Of a stretch of 64,000 nucleotides of DNA, positions 25,996 through 35,690 are shown in pieces. The stretch spans positions 1-64,000 of the forward strand of contig JAAVYF010000043.1 of the NCBI GenBank assembly GCA_022790975.1. The letters are read 5' to 3'. The notes below the pieces were generated by a model. The model searched no databases, was not told the DNA's origin, and was given only the letters and a program-made list of their open reading frames with translations. The translations under genes were made by a program, and so were the position numbers. Position 1 is the first letter of the stretch, and the number at the start of each line of letters is the position of its first letter. This DNA is from Clostridia bacterium (GTDB taxonomy: Bacteria > Bacillota > Clostridia > TANB77 > CAG-508).

Positions 25996-26139
25996 ATGGA
26001 TAAAAAAGTAGCATGGAGTAATTTCCTTAAAACAGGAGAGATTAACGATTATTTAGAATTTTGTAAGTACAAAAATACGGAGGAAAATATTAGTGGCAAA
26101 GAATTTGAAAGTAAATGGAATAGTAATCTCGGAAAATAA
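25996..26139 (+). CDS. yqzL: YqzL-like small protein
   Basis: A 47-residue ORF with the ribosome site aggaag, beginning MDKKVAWSNFLKTGEINDYL. The core WxxFxxTGxIxxYLxF matches YqzL, a small protein of unknown function encoded between era and recO in many Bacillota. The usual YqzL ends soon after the YL.F motif; here about 20 extra residues follow, and the gene overlaps the recO start by 47 bases in another frame. Confidence 0.75.
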   Translation: MDKKVAWSNFLKTGEINDYLEFCKYKNTEENISGKEFESKWNSNLGK

Positions 26140-26821
26140 TTCTAATGATTATGATAAAATGTTAAGTTTGCTTACTCCAAATTTAGGAAAAATAAGTTGT
26201 AGTGCCAAAGGAGCAAGACGTACGAAAAGTCAGCTTTTAGGTGGCACTCAACTTTTTTCTTTTGGTGAATATATGCTTTTTAAAGGTTCAGATACATATA
26301 CAATAAATTCTTGTGAAACTATTGAAATGTTTTATAATTTGAGAACTGATTTAGATAAACTTATGTATGCTTCTCATATAAATAAAATTATAAATGATGT
26401 TACTACTGAGAATCAAAATTCATTTTATATTTTAAAATTGTTTTTAAATACATTATATGCAATTTCTGAAACAGATAAAAACCTTGATTTTATAATATCT
26501 GTATTTAAAATAAGACTTATGAAAATTTTAGGTTTTGCACCAAATATAAATGAATGTGTTATGTGCCATTCTAAAGAAAATTTAACATCATTTAGTTTTA
26601 AAGATAATGGTTTTAAATGTGAAAATTGTAGCAAGCAAGAAGCTGGTAGTTTTGCTTTGAATGAAGCTACAAAAAATGCAATTATTTACTCTACAAAAGC
26701 TGATGCAAAAAAAATTTTTTCTTTTAATTTGTCAGAGAATTCTTTGAGGGAATTTGAAATTGTTTCTAGGTTATATTTGAATGAGAAATTAGATAAGGAA
26801 TATAAAGTGGATAAGCTATAA
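26093..26821 (+). CDS. recO: DNA repair protein RecO
   Basis: RecO loads RecA on single-stranded DNA with RecR. The 242-residue protein has the N-terminal OB fold (KVNGIVISENNSNDYDKMLS) and the zinc-binding Cys cluster CVMCHSKENL...CENCSK near residues 160-182. The start is GTG at 26093, with ggagg nine bases upstream, lying inside the yqzL reading frame. Last gene of the era operon. Confidence 0.93.
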   Translation: MAKNLKVNGIVISENNSNDYDKMLSLLTPNLGKISCSAKGARRTKSQLLGGTQLFSFGEYMLFKGSDTYTINSCETIEMFYNLRTDLDKLMYASHINKIINDVTTENQNSFYILKLFLNTLYAISETDKNLDFIISVFKIRLMKILGFAPNINECVMCHSKENLTSFSFKDNGFKCENCSKQEAGSFALNEATKNAIIYSTKADAKKIFSFNLSENSLREFEIVSRLYLNEKLDKEYKVDKL

Positions 26822-26902
26822 AACTTTGGTTATTTATTAGATAGAAATAATTATAAGTTATGTTTAATTTAATATAGATACTCTTAAAAACATAAATTGT
26901 AT

Positions 26903-26940
26903 ACTAAACAAAATTATCAAAAAGTCAAATTTTGTTTAGT
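26903..26940 (+). terminator. Hairpin downstream of recO
   Basis: Perfect 13-bp inverted repeat actaaacaaaatt / aattttgtttagt. It is in the 506-base gap between recO and glmS, which otherwise holds a second hairpin and the glmS promoter; I see no glmS ribozyme or other gene. Confidence 0.7.
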
Positions 26941-26969
26941 ACAATGAACAAAATCAACAGAATAAAATA

Positions 26970-27016
26970 AAAAGTCTGATTTTAACAATAAAAATGTAGT
27001 TAAAGTCAGATTTTTT
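26970..27016 (+). terminator. Second terminator in the recO-glmS gap
   Basis: Imperfect stem aaagtctgattttaac / gttaaagtcagattt followed by a T run. Confidence 0.7.
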
Positions 27017-27242
27017 AATGTTATAATTTTTATTTAAATATTTTTTTAATTAATTATTAATTTTTGATTAGAAAAATTCTTTATATTTTGTAGTAATTCA
27101 TAAATTTTCTTTTAAAAAAATTATTTATATTTTAGTTTAGGTTTTATATATTTTAAAAGTCATTATTACTTATTTTATAGAAAATTTTTAGTATAGTATT
27201 TTATAGTAATGTGAAATGTTTGAAACTTAAATGTGAATTACA

Positions 27243-27271
27243 TTGACTTTTTAAAATTTTTTGAATATTAT
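27243..27271 (+). promoter_or_regulatory. Probable glmS promoter
   Basis: TTGACT at 27243-27248, a 17-base spacer and TATTAT at 27266-27271, about 57 bases before the glmS start. Confidence 0.6.
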
Positions 27272-27327
27272 AATAATACAAAACACATTAAGCTTAAAAT
27301 AAAGTGAAGATTGGAGAGGATTTATAT

Positions 27328-29167
27328 ATGTGTGGAATAGTAGGATATGTTGGAAGAAAAAATGCAGAGCCAATATTAATTAATGGTCTTTTAAGATTAG
27401 AATATAGAGGATATGATTCTGCTGGAATTGCTACAATAGAAGAAGATGGAATTAAGGTTGTAAAAAATAAAGGAAGAGTGGCTTCTTTATTAGAAATTAC
27501 AGAAAAAAATAATTTAAAAGGTACAATAGGAATAGGTCATACAAGATGGGCAACTCATGGAAAACCTTCTGCTGAGAACTCTCATCCTCATATGGATAAT
27601 AAAAACACTATAGCTGTAGTACATAATGGAATTATAGAAAATTACATAGAACTTCGTAAATTTTTAGAAGAAAATGGATATAAGTTTTTATCTCAAACAG
27701 ATACAGAAGTTATTCCAAATCTTATAAATTATTTTTATGAAAAAACTCCTAAAAGAGGAAAAGAAGACTTTTTAAATGCAATGAAAGAAACTGTACTTAA
27801 ATTAAAGGGAAGTTTTGCAATTGAAGTATTGAGTAAAGATTTTATGGATGAAATGTTTGTTGTTAGAAAAGATAGTCCAATGGTTATAGGAAAAGGAACA
27901 GATGAGAATTATATTAGTTCTGATATTCCAGCAATTTTATCTTTTACTAAAGATTTTTTCTTGCTTAATGATTTAGAATTTGCTATTCTTTCAAGAAACG
28001 AAGTTGAATTTTATGATATGAATTTAAATAGATTTGAAAAACAAGCTAAAAATATAGCTTGGGATATGAGCTCAGCTGAAAAAGGCAATTTTGAAGATTT
28101 TATGTTAAAAGAAATTTTTGAGCAACCAAAATCAATTCGCGAAACAATAGGTGCAAGACTTTCTGCAGATTCAAAATGTTCATTAGATGAAATTAATTTT
28201 ACAAAAGAATATTTAGAAAGTGTAGATAGAGTTTATATTGTAGCATGTGGAACTGCAATGCATGCAGGAATGACAGTAAAAAAAATTCTTGAAGAATTTT
28301 GCAAACTTCAAACAGAAGTTGACATTGCTTCTGAATTTAGATATAGAAATCCTTTAATTACGAAAAATACTCTTTGCATATATATTTCTCAATCAGGAGA
28401 AACAGCAGATACTATAGCAGCATTAAAAATTGCTAGAGAAAAAGGCGCAAAAACTATAGCAATTTCAAATGTTATAGGAAGTTCAATTACAAGAGAAGCT
28501 GATTTTTCTTTATATACTCATGCAGGTCCAGAAATAGCTGTAGCTTCAACTAAAGCATATACATCTCAAATAATATTACTTAGTATTTTAGGAATTTATT
28601 TTGCTGAGATTTTAGGAGTTCAAGATGAAAGATTAGAAATTTTAAAACGTGAAATATTAGAAGTACCTACAAAAATTGAAGAGATATTAAAAAATACAGA
28701 AAATATAAAATCATTTGCAAAACGAATTAGTGGGGAAAAGGATGTATTTTTTATACGGACGTGGTATAGATTATGCAGTTGCATTAGAAGGTTCTTTAAA
28801 ATTGAAAGAAATTTCTTATATTCATTCTGAAAGTTATAGTGCAGGTGAATTAAAACATGGTCCAATTGCATTAATTGAAAATGGAATTACAGTTGTTGGA
28901 ATAATGACTGATAGTATTCTTACACCAAAAACAATAAGCAATATTCAAGAGGTGGTAACTAGAGGTGCTAAAACATTTATAGTAACTAATCAAAATATAG
29001 ATGAACATAATTTTGATGAGGTTATAAAGATTCCTAGAATTAATTCATTTATATCTCCTGTTCTTTCGGTAATACCATTACAATTATTAGCTTATTATAT
29101 TTCAAAAGAGAAGGGACTTGATGTTGATAAACCAAGAAATTTGGCTAAATCAGTTACTGTTGAATAA
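27328..29167 (+). CDS. glmS: Glucosamine-6-phosphate synthase GlmS, with one +1 CGGA site
   Basis: GlmS makes glucosamine-6-phosphate from fructose-6-phosphate and glutamine, the first step towards peptidoglycan amino sugars. The true start is ATG 27328, giving MCGIVGYVG with the catalytic Cys after Met; ggagagg lies upstream. Glutaminase motifs (HTRWATHGKPS, VHNGIIENY) and two SIS domains (CGTAMHAGM, SQSGETADT, ALEGSLKLKEISY) are present, ending in LAKSVTVE. The frame breaks once, at an extra C at 28756 (ATA C GGA CGT); skipping it restores FFIGRGIDYAVALEG, an invariant region of the second SIS domain. The joined protein is 612 residues, normal length. Confidence 0.96.
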
Positions 29168-29204
29168 ATTTAGTAAAATATATTTAAATTTAATAAAAAA
29201 TAAC

Positions 29205-29231
29205 AACCCCTAGAAAACTTTTCTAGGGGTT
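29205..29231 (+). terminator. glmS terminator
   Basis: Perfect stem aacccctagaaaa / ttttctaggggtt. Confidence 0.9.
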
Positions 29232-29243
29232 ATCAATAAACTA

Positions 29244-29275
29244 AAAAGACTAGATATATTTATCTAGTCTTTTTA
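29244..29275 (-). terminator. htrA terminator
   Basis: Stem aaaaagactagata / tatctagtcttttt, serving the minus-strand htrA gene and possibly both directions. Confidence 0.85.
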
Positions 29276-29282
29276 TAAGATT

Positions 29283-30618
29283 TTAATATCCAAATGGATT
29301 AGAAAAATAGTTTTTATAATAATTATCGTAGTTATTATAATAATCTTGAAGAGTTTCTCCATCTTCTGATGGGGTATCTCCTAAAGTTAATTTTATGTCA
29401 ATATATTCTTTATTTCTATAAACTTTTAAAGAAACTTCATCTCCAACTTCACATTTATTTTTTACTTCATTTAATTCATCAACAGTAGAAACATCTTCAT
29501 CATTTATTGAAACAATAACATCTTCAGGTTTAAGACCTGCTTCTTCGGCAGCACTATCTGGTGTTACTTTTTCTATATATATTCCAATAGGATAGTCGTA
29601 TTTTTTTGATAGTTCTTCTGAAATGTTACGACCTTCAATTCCTATATATGGTCTTTTTACAACACCATATTCAATTAATTGGTCTATTATATTCATTGAT
29701 GAGTTTACTGGCATTGCAAATCCAATTCCTTCAATTCCATCACCGAGATAATTTCATAGAATTTATTCCTATTAGTTCACCTTTGCTATTAACTAAAGCT
29801 CCTCCGCTATTTCCAGAGTTGATTGCTGCATCTGTTTGAATTGTAATGAAAGTATTTCCATCATCATCATCAACTTTTCTATCTAAGGCACTAATTATTC
29901 CGCTAGTTACAGAACTGTCTAAACCTAAAGGATTTCCAACAGCCATAACAAATTCTCCAACTCTTAAATTATCGGAATCTCCGATTTCAATTGCATTTAA
30001 ATCTTCAGCTTCAATTTTTAAAACTGCAAGGTCTGTAGATGAATCGCTTCCTATAACTTTAGCATCATAAAGCACATCATCATCATCTCCATATAAATGT
30101 ATTTTTATACTAGTTGCTTCTGTTACTTGATAGAAGTAAGAAGAACTTTCAGAATTAACAACATGATTATTTGTAATAATATAACCATCTTCACTAATTA
30201 TAACTCCAGAGCCAGTAGCTGTTGCTGTAGTGGAACCAGAAAAAGTGGAAACATTATAAGTAACTGTAATACCAACAACAGAAGGAAGTGCTTGTTCTGC
30301 AACTGCAACTGCTGTTTCTGAGTATTGTGCTAAATCCATTAGTTTTGCTGAATAAGATGAGTTTTTTGAAACATTTTTTGATGAATCTACTTTATTAGAT
30401 GTTTCATTTTCTTGTGTAGTAGCAATATTTGCTTTATTTAAAATATTATTTCTAATACTAGGAACTCCTAATCCAACTCCTAGTATTAAAGATGCTCCTA
30501 AAATTCCAGAAATAAAAGGAATTACAACCGTTTTTCCAAATCCATTAGAATTTTTTGGGTTTGGAACTTGTTTAAAATTATTGTTAGGACTATAATTAAA
30601 TTCATTTTCATTATCCAT
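29283..30618 (-). CDS. htrA: HtrA/DegP-type serine protease, with one +1 CGGT site
   Basis: A membrane-anchored protease or chaperone for misfolded extracytoplasmic proteins. The joined 444-residue product has an N-terminal cytoplasmic tail, a membrane span near residues 30-52, a trypsin-like domain with the catalytic triad His in TNNHVV, Asp in STDLAVLK and Ser in INSGNSGGAL, one PDZ domain (EKVTPDSAAEEAGLKPEDVI) and a Tyr/Asn-rich tail. The frame breaks after MKLS: the extra base is at 29745 (TCT C GGT GAT on the minus strand); skipping it gives the expected GIEGIGFAMPVN. The ribosome site ggagg precedes ATG. Confidence 0.94.
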
Positions 30619-30859
30619 AATAAATAAACCTCCATTTATGTAATAAAATTAATATATTAAGGTTATACCTTAAATTTAATATTATAAAAGATTTTTGTTT
30701 ATAATATTATTAGTTTTTGTTAAAATTTTAATAATATTATAATATATAAAAAACTTTTTTTATACAATATAAATTTGAAATTTATATTGAAAAAAATTTT
30801 TTATAAATATATAATACTATTAAATGTTTAAAATAAACTTAAAATTTAGGAGAAATTTT

Positions 30860-31387
30860 ATGTTCAAAAGTGATAAAGGTATAACTTTAACAGTATTAAT
30901 AATTACAATAATTATTATGGGAATAATTTTTGCTGTAACAATACGAACAGGTGATGATTTATTAAGAAATACTCAAAAAGATAGACTTAGAACTAATATG
31001 TATTTAATTAAAGCAAGAGCAGAAAGTTTATTATCAGATTATTTATTTGATTTTGAAAATCCATTAGATAATTCCATTTCTAATGAAACTAAAGCTAAAT
31101 ATTTAAAGGGAATTGTTATTACAGATTTTGCAAAAGTAAAATCTGTTGGTTTTGAAGTTTCAAGTTCAGATTTTAGTGGAGTATTTATATATTGTGAATG
31201 GAATTTAAGTGTATTAAAAGAACAAGGAATAAGTACTTCTAATATTGCAAATAATGAATCATTTATAATTCAATATAGCCCAACAACAGACGAAGTTAAT
31301 GTTGCAAGTGTTAGAGGTTTTTCTGAGAAAAATGGTTTAACATATCATAAATTAAGTGAGTTTGAGCAGATGGGAGATTACAATTAA
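30860..31387 (+). CDS. Type IV pseudopilin-like protein
   Basis: I start this at ATG 30860 (MFKSDKGITLTVLIITIII), which has aggagaaa upstream; the ORF is open 12 codons further but without a ribosome site. The sequence has the prepilin leader with Gly before the cleavage site and a hydrophobic helix, but lacks the usual Glu at position 5 (Val/Leu instead). The rest is a 140-residue mixed domain with no recognised fold. The stop overlaps the rnhB start by one base (taATG), so the two are translated together. The role may be in a pseudopilus or competence-type fibre; no assembly genes are near. Confidence 0.75.
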   Translation: MFKSDKGITLTVLIITIIIMGIIFAVTIRTGDDLLRNTQKDRLRTNMYLIKARAESLLSDYLFDFENPLDNSISNETKAKYLKGIVITDFAKVKSVGFEVSSSDFSGVFIYCEWNLSVLKEQGISTSNIANNESFIIQYSPTTDEVNVASVRGFSEKNGLTYHKLSEFEQMGDYN

Positions 31388-32025
31388 TGAATGAGAAAGA
31401 AGCAGAACGTTTAAAATTATTAAAAAATGAAGAAAATAAGTTATATGATAGTGAAAAAATAAAATATATTTGTGGAATAGATGAAGCAGGTAGAGGACCT
31501 CTTGCAGGCCCGGTTGTAGTTGGAGCAGTTATTCTTCCTAAAGAGTCAATGATAGAAGGAATTAATGATTCAAAAAAAATTTCAGAAAAAAAAAGAGAAC
31601 TTATATATGAAAAAATTATTAGTGAAGCAATTAGTTATGCAGTTGGAATTGTGGATCATACTGAAATTGATAATATAAATATATTAAATGCTACAAAGTT
31701 AGCTTTGAAAAATGCATTAATAGATTTAAGTGTTAAACCAGATATGATAATGGTGGACGCTTTAACAAAAATCGATACATTAGGAATACCATATATTTCT
31801 GTTGTAAAAGGAGATGCTAAAGTTTATTCTATTTCAGCAGCATCAATAATTGCTAAAGTTACAAGAGATAGAATTATGTGTGAATGGGATAAAGTTTATC
31901 CTGCATATGGATTTGCAAAACATAAAGGGTATGGAACTGCATTTCATATTGGAGCAATTCATGAAAATGGTTTATGTGAAATACATAGAAGAACATTTAT
32001 AAAAGACGAATGGTTAAAAATATAA
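31387..32025 (+). CDS. rnhB: Ribonuclease HII
   Basis: RNase HII cleaves the RNA strand of RNA-DNA hybrids and starts removal of misincorporated ribonucleotides. The 212-residue protein has ICGIDEAGRGPLAGPVVVGA with the catalytic Asp-Glu pair near residues 29-30, the third acidic residue in DALTK and SAASIIAKVTRDR. Length is normal. Overlaps the upstream pseudopilin by one base. It is followed by pdp. Confidence 0.96.
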   Translation: MNEKEAERLKLLKNEENKLYDSEKIKYICGIDEAGRGPLAGPVVVGAVILPKESMIEGINDSKKISEKKRELIYEKIISEAISYAVGIVDHTEIDNINILNATKLALKNALIDLSVKPDMIMVDALTKIDTLGIPYISVVKGDAKVYSISAASIIAKVTRDRIMCEWDKVYPAYGFAKHKGYGTAFHIGAIHENGLCEIHRRTFIKDEWLKI

Positions 32026-32068
32026 AAATAAATTTGGTATGATTTTAAGCATACAAGGGGAGGATAAT

Positions 32069-33382
32069 ATGGATATAAGCACTATAATAACAAAAAAGAG
32101 ATATAAAGGAGAACTTTCAACTGATGAAATAAAATATTTTGTTGGAAAGTGGACAAGAGGCGAAATTAAAGATTCACAAGCTGCTGCATTAATAAGTTAT
32201 ATTTATACAAATGGTTTAACAGAAAATGAAATTATGAAATTTGCAGTTGAAATTGGTAAATCTGGAGATGTATTAGATTTAAGTAAGATTTCACCAAAAA
32301 CAATAGATAAACATTCAACAGGAGGTGTTGGTGATAAGGTAACTTTAATTTTACTTCCTATTATTGCAGCATTAGGTATACCAGTTGCAAAAATTTCAAG
32401 TAGAGGCTATGGAATATCAGGACGGAACAATTGATAAATTAGCATCAATACCAGGATTTAATTCAAATATAAGTATAAATCAATTTAAAGAAAATGTGGA
32501 AAAAATTGGAATTAGTATTGTTAGTCAGGATTTAAATTTAGCCCCAGCAGAAGGAAAATTCTATAGAATTAGAAATGAAATTGCTTGTAGAGATAATATT
32601 CCATTAATAGCTATAAGCTTAATGAGTTTAAAGATTGCAACAGGAAGTAATAAACTTATATTTGACTTAAGCTGTGGAAAACGGAACTTATATTGAAACT
32701 CGTGAAGATGCAAAACGTCTTGGAAAGTTATTAGTTAAAATAGGAAAATCATTAAATAAAGATGTAGGATATATTATAAGTCTTATGGACGAGCCAGTTG
32801 GTAAAGCTGTTGGAAATATTTTAGAAATAAAAGAAACAATAAAAGCATTAAATGGAAATATGACAAAAGATGTTGAAGATACAGTAATTATGCTTGGAAG
32901 TTTAGCTTTAAATATAACAAATGGAGAAAAAGATTTAAATACAAATGCTGCTAGAATTTTAGAAGTTATAAGGTCTGGTAAAGCTATGGATAAATTTAGA
33001 CAAATGGTTATAGCACAGCGGAGGAAATGAAGAATATATAGATAGTCCTGATAAATTCCAAACAGCAAGATATGTTTTACCTGTTTTTGCAAGTGATACA
33101 GGATATGTAAAAGAAATTGATGCAGATATGGTTGGAAGTTTAGCAAGATACTTAGGAGCAGGAAGAATGAATGATTCAAATAAAATAGACAATACTGCTG
33201 GAATTGTATTAGAAAAGAAAATTGGAGATCAAGTTTCAGTTGGAGAAATTATAGCTTATGTTCATGCTAATGATGAAGAAAAAGCAAATGGTGCAATAAA
33301 AAACTTAGCAGATGCTTTTGTTTATTCTCAAAAGCCAGTTCTTACATTAAAATCAAGAGTACTTGATGTATATGGTATATAA
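32069..33382 (+). CDS. pdp: Pyrimidine-nucleoside phosphorylase, with three +1 CGGA sites
   Basis: Cleaves uridine, thymidine and deoxyuridine with phosphate. The start is ATG 32069 (MDISTII), with ggggagg upstream. The joined 436-residue product shows KHSTGGVGDKVTL, then the family signature region. Three extra C bases: 32423 (GGA C GGA ACA, restoring GGTIDKLASIPGF), 32682 (AAA C GGA ACT, restoring CGKGTYIETREDA) and 33019 (CAG C GGA GGA, restoring AQGGNEE). Each Gly is at a family-conserved position. The usual Gly-His-Thr before GGT is Gly-Ile-Ser here, so substrate preference may differ. The ORF otherwise appears whole, with the normal C-terminal domain. Confidence 0.92.
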
Positions 33383-33408
33383 TAAATACAAAGGAAGGAT
33401 GATAAAAA

Positions 33409-34821
33409 ATGGAAAAAACAGAAGGAGAAGTTTTAAAAGAAAAACTTTTTAATGAGAAAAAATCAGGATGGAATGATTTAAGTGAAGAAGATACAAGACA
33501 AGTTTTTAGATTTGCTGATGAGTATATGTTTTATTTAAATCAAGCAAAAACAGAAAAAGAAATAGTACATTTTTCAAAAGAAATATTATTAAAAAATGAT
33601 TTTAAAGATTTAAATGAAGTTAGTACTTTAAATCCAGGTGACAAAGTTTTTTGGGTGAATAGAAATAGAAGTCTTTATATTGCAGTAATTGGTAAAGAAA
33701 AAATGTCTGATGGTGTTAAGATTGTTGCTGCTCATGGAGATTCTCCACGTATAGATTTAAAACAAAATCCATTATATGAAGAAGGAGAAATTGGGCTTTT
33801 AAAAACACATTATTATGGTGGAATAAAAAAATATCAATGGGCAACAGTTCCACTTAGTATGCATGGAATAGTTGCAAAAACAAATGGTGAAAGAGTTAAT
33901 GTAACAATTGGTGAAAGTGAAAAAGATCCTGTTTTTTATATTACAGATTTACCACCTCATTTATCAAGAGGTATTCAAGATGAAAGAAAATTAGCAGAAG
34001 GAATTACAGGAGAAGAATTAAATATTGTAGCAGGAACAATACCATATTATGATAAAAAGATTTCAGAAAGAGTTAAATTAAATATATTAAAAATTTTAAA
34101 TGAAAAATATGGTATAAAAGAAGTAGATTTTACAAGTTCGGAATTAGAGTTTGTTCCAAGTTATAAAGCTAGAAGTGTAGGTTTTGATGAAAGCTTAGTT
34201 GGTGCTTATGGACAAGATGATAAAGTTTGTTGTTATACATCTTTAAGAGCTATTTTAGATGCTCAAAATCCAGTAAAGACTTCAATTTGTGTTTTAACAG
34301 ATAAAGAAGAGATAGGATTTTGTGGTGTTACTGGTATGGAATCTCATAGTTTTGAAAGATTTATGATTGAACTATTAGAAAAATCAGGAGAAAATATGCC
34401 AGGAATGTTAGAAAAAGTATATAGTAATTCAAATGCTATTTCAGCAGATGTTGATGCAGGATATGATCCAACATTTACTGTAGCATTTGATTCTATAAAT
34501 GCAAGTAGATTAGGTCATGGAGTATGTATTTGTAAATATACTGGAGCAAGAGGAAAATCAAGTGCTTCTGAAGCTCCAGCAGAATTTGTAGCTAATATTA
34601 GACGTATTTTTGATGATAATAATGTAGCATATTGTTCATCAGAACTTGGAAAAGTAGATAAAGGTGGTGGAGGGACAATTGCTGTTACACTTGCTAATAG
34701 AGGAATTGATACTTTAGATATTGGAATACCGGTATTATCAATGCATTCACCATATGAATTAACGAGTAAATTTGATGTTTATGATGCTTTTAGAGCATAT
34801 AGAGCATTTTTTAATGATTAA
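33409..34821 (+). CDS. M18-family aminopeptidase
   Basis: A dinuclear zinc aminopeptidase of the aspartyl-aminopeptidase family, removing N-terminal residues in peptide turnover. The 470-residue protein carries the metal-ligand motifs AHGDSPRID, GQDDKVCCYT, TDKEEIGFCG with its catalytic Glu, SADVDAG and the C-terminal MHSPYELTSK. The length is right for the family. Ribosome site aaaggaagg, 27 bases after pdp, suggests cotranscription with pdp. A terminator follows. Confidence 0.92.
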   Translation: MEKTEGEVLKEKLFNEKKSGWNDLSEEDTRQVFRFADEYMFYLNQAKTEKEIVHFSKEILLKNDFKDLNEVSTLNPGDKVFWVNRNRSLYIAVIGKEKMSDGVKIVAAHGDSPRIDLKQNPLYEEGEIGLLKTHYYGGIKKYQWATVPLSMHGIVAKTNGERVNVTIGESEKDPVFYITDLPPHLSRGIQDERKLAEGITGEELNIVAGTIPYYDKKISERVKLNILKILNEKYGIKEVDFTSSELEFVPSYKARSVGFDESLVGAYGQDDKVCCYTSLRAILDAQNPVKTSICVLTDKEEIGFCGVTGMESHSFERFMIELLEKSGENMPGMLEKVYSNSNAISADVDAGYDPTFTVAFDSINASRLGHGVCICKYTGARGKSSASEAPAEFVANIRRIFDDNNVAYCSSELGKVDKGGGGTIAVTLANRGIDTLDIGIPVLSMHSPYELTSKFDVYDAFRAYRAFFND

Positions 34822-34848
34822 TTAGTTAATATAGATAAATAAAACTAT

Positions 34849-34889
34849 AAAAAGCAATGAAAATAAAAAGATTTTTTTATTGCTTTTTT
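34849..34889 (+). terminator. Terminator after the M18 aminopeptidase
   Basis: Stem aaaaagcaat / attgctttttt with a long AT loop and a T run. Confidence 0.8.
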
Positions 34890-35079
34890 GTTTTATTATA
34901 AATATAAATACAAAGCATTTTTTGCTTTAGAGCCAATAGATTTCAAAAGACATAAAGATGTAACTGCATATTTTAATAAAAACTATGTAAGCACAGAAAT
35001 ATTTCTCAAAATACTTGATTCTATTATTTTTAAATATAAAAATGAAAAGAAAAATAAAATTTATAGAATATTTAAATGA
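34888..35079 (+). pseudogene. Remnant of a HEPN-domain protein
   Basis: A fragment of about 60 residues (KAFFALEPIDFKRHKDVTAY, then FNKNYVSTEIFLKIL) resembles the second half of HEPN domains found beside MNT nucleotidyltransferases (pattern ALLALKGxDFKKHxGVIxYFxKxFVKTG). It lacks the first HEPN helix and the catalytic Rx4-6H region, starts inside a terminator and has no ribosome site. No partner nucleotidyltransferase is present. I regard it as a decayed piece of a toxin-antitoxin-like pair. Confidence 0.5.
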
Positions 35080-35124
35080 CAATGAAATTAAATTAGTAGT
35101 ATTTATAAATATATAAAAGTTTTT

Positions 35125-35166
35125 AAAGACAGAGTTTCTAATAAACATAAGAAATTCTGTCTTTTT
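35125..35166 (+). terminator. Terminator between HEPN remnant and regulator gene
   Basis: Stem aaagacagagtttct / agaaattctgtcttt, with T and A runs on both sides, so it can serve the minus-strand regulator as well. Confidence 0.75.
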
Positions 35167-35189
35167 ATATTGCTTAAAAATTTATTATA

Positions 35190-35423
35190 TTAAAGATAAG
35201 GTGAGGATTTATCAGTAATTCCTAATATATAATCTACAGAGGTTCCATAAAATTTTGCAAGTTCAATTAAAATTTTTGAAGGCACATCATTTTCTCCTGT
35301 CTCATATTTAGAATAACCAGTTTGAGACATATTAAGTATTTTTGCTAATTCTTTTTGTGTTAAATCGTGGTCTTCACGCAAAGAACGAATTCTTGGATAT
35401 TTGTTGGTAAATATATTAATCAC
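35190..35423 (-). CDS. Cro/C1-type (XRE) transcriptional regulator
   Basis: A compact helix-turn-helix protein of 77 residues from the GTG at 35423 (ribosome-like aaaggcg directly upstream); an in-frame TTG at 35477 would add 18 residues. The XRE domain IRSLREDHDLTQKELAKILN followed by MSQTGYSKYETGENDVPS is complete, with the recognition helix at MSQTGYSKYE. It is divergent from the sortase-cohesin-dockerin operon, and the shared upstream region contains an exact palindrome overlapping the likely transcription start, so it probably represses that operon and perhaps itself. Confidence 0.85.
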   Translation of the reverse strand: MINIFTNKYPRIRSLREDHDLTQKELAKILNMSQTGYSKYETGENDVPSKILIELAKFYGTSVDYILGITDKSSPYL

Positions 35424-35567
35424 CGCCTTTTTATTATAGTTAATATTTTCAAAAATAAGTTGTTTTATTTTTCCCAAATTATAAAAATTAATTATTTTTG
35501 AGATTACAAATCCTTTAAAAATGGATAATATTCACTAAAATTATTTTAAAATATTTTAAAATACATA

Positions 35568-35624
35568 TTGACATTTAACCTATTTTAGATTAAAATTACT
35601 TAAGAAATAACCTGAAACAGGTTA
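35568..35624 (+). promoter_or_regulatory. Promoter and palindromic operator of the sortase operon
   Basis: TTGACA (35568-35573), a 17-base spacer and TAAAAT (35591-35596). Just downstream lies a perfect 17-base palindrome taacctgaaacaggtta (35608-35624), and half of it (taacct) also occurs within the spacer. The position next to the start of transcription suits binding by the adjacent XRE repressor. Confidence 0.65.
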
Positions 35625-35690
35625 AATGTAACTTAAGATTTAAGTACATTTATATTTGTATCTAAGAGGAGGTGAATTTAATTTTCTAAT

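Noticed and set aside
26822..27327. glmS ribozyme in front of glmS
   Set aside because: No GC-rich conserved core could be found in the 506 AT-rich bases; only two hairpins and a promoter are seen.
34888..35079. Active HEPN toxin
   Set aside because: Only the C-terminal half remains, without start signals or partner gene.
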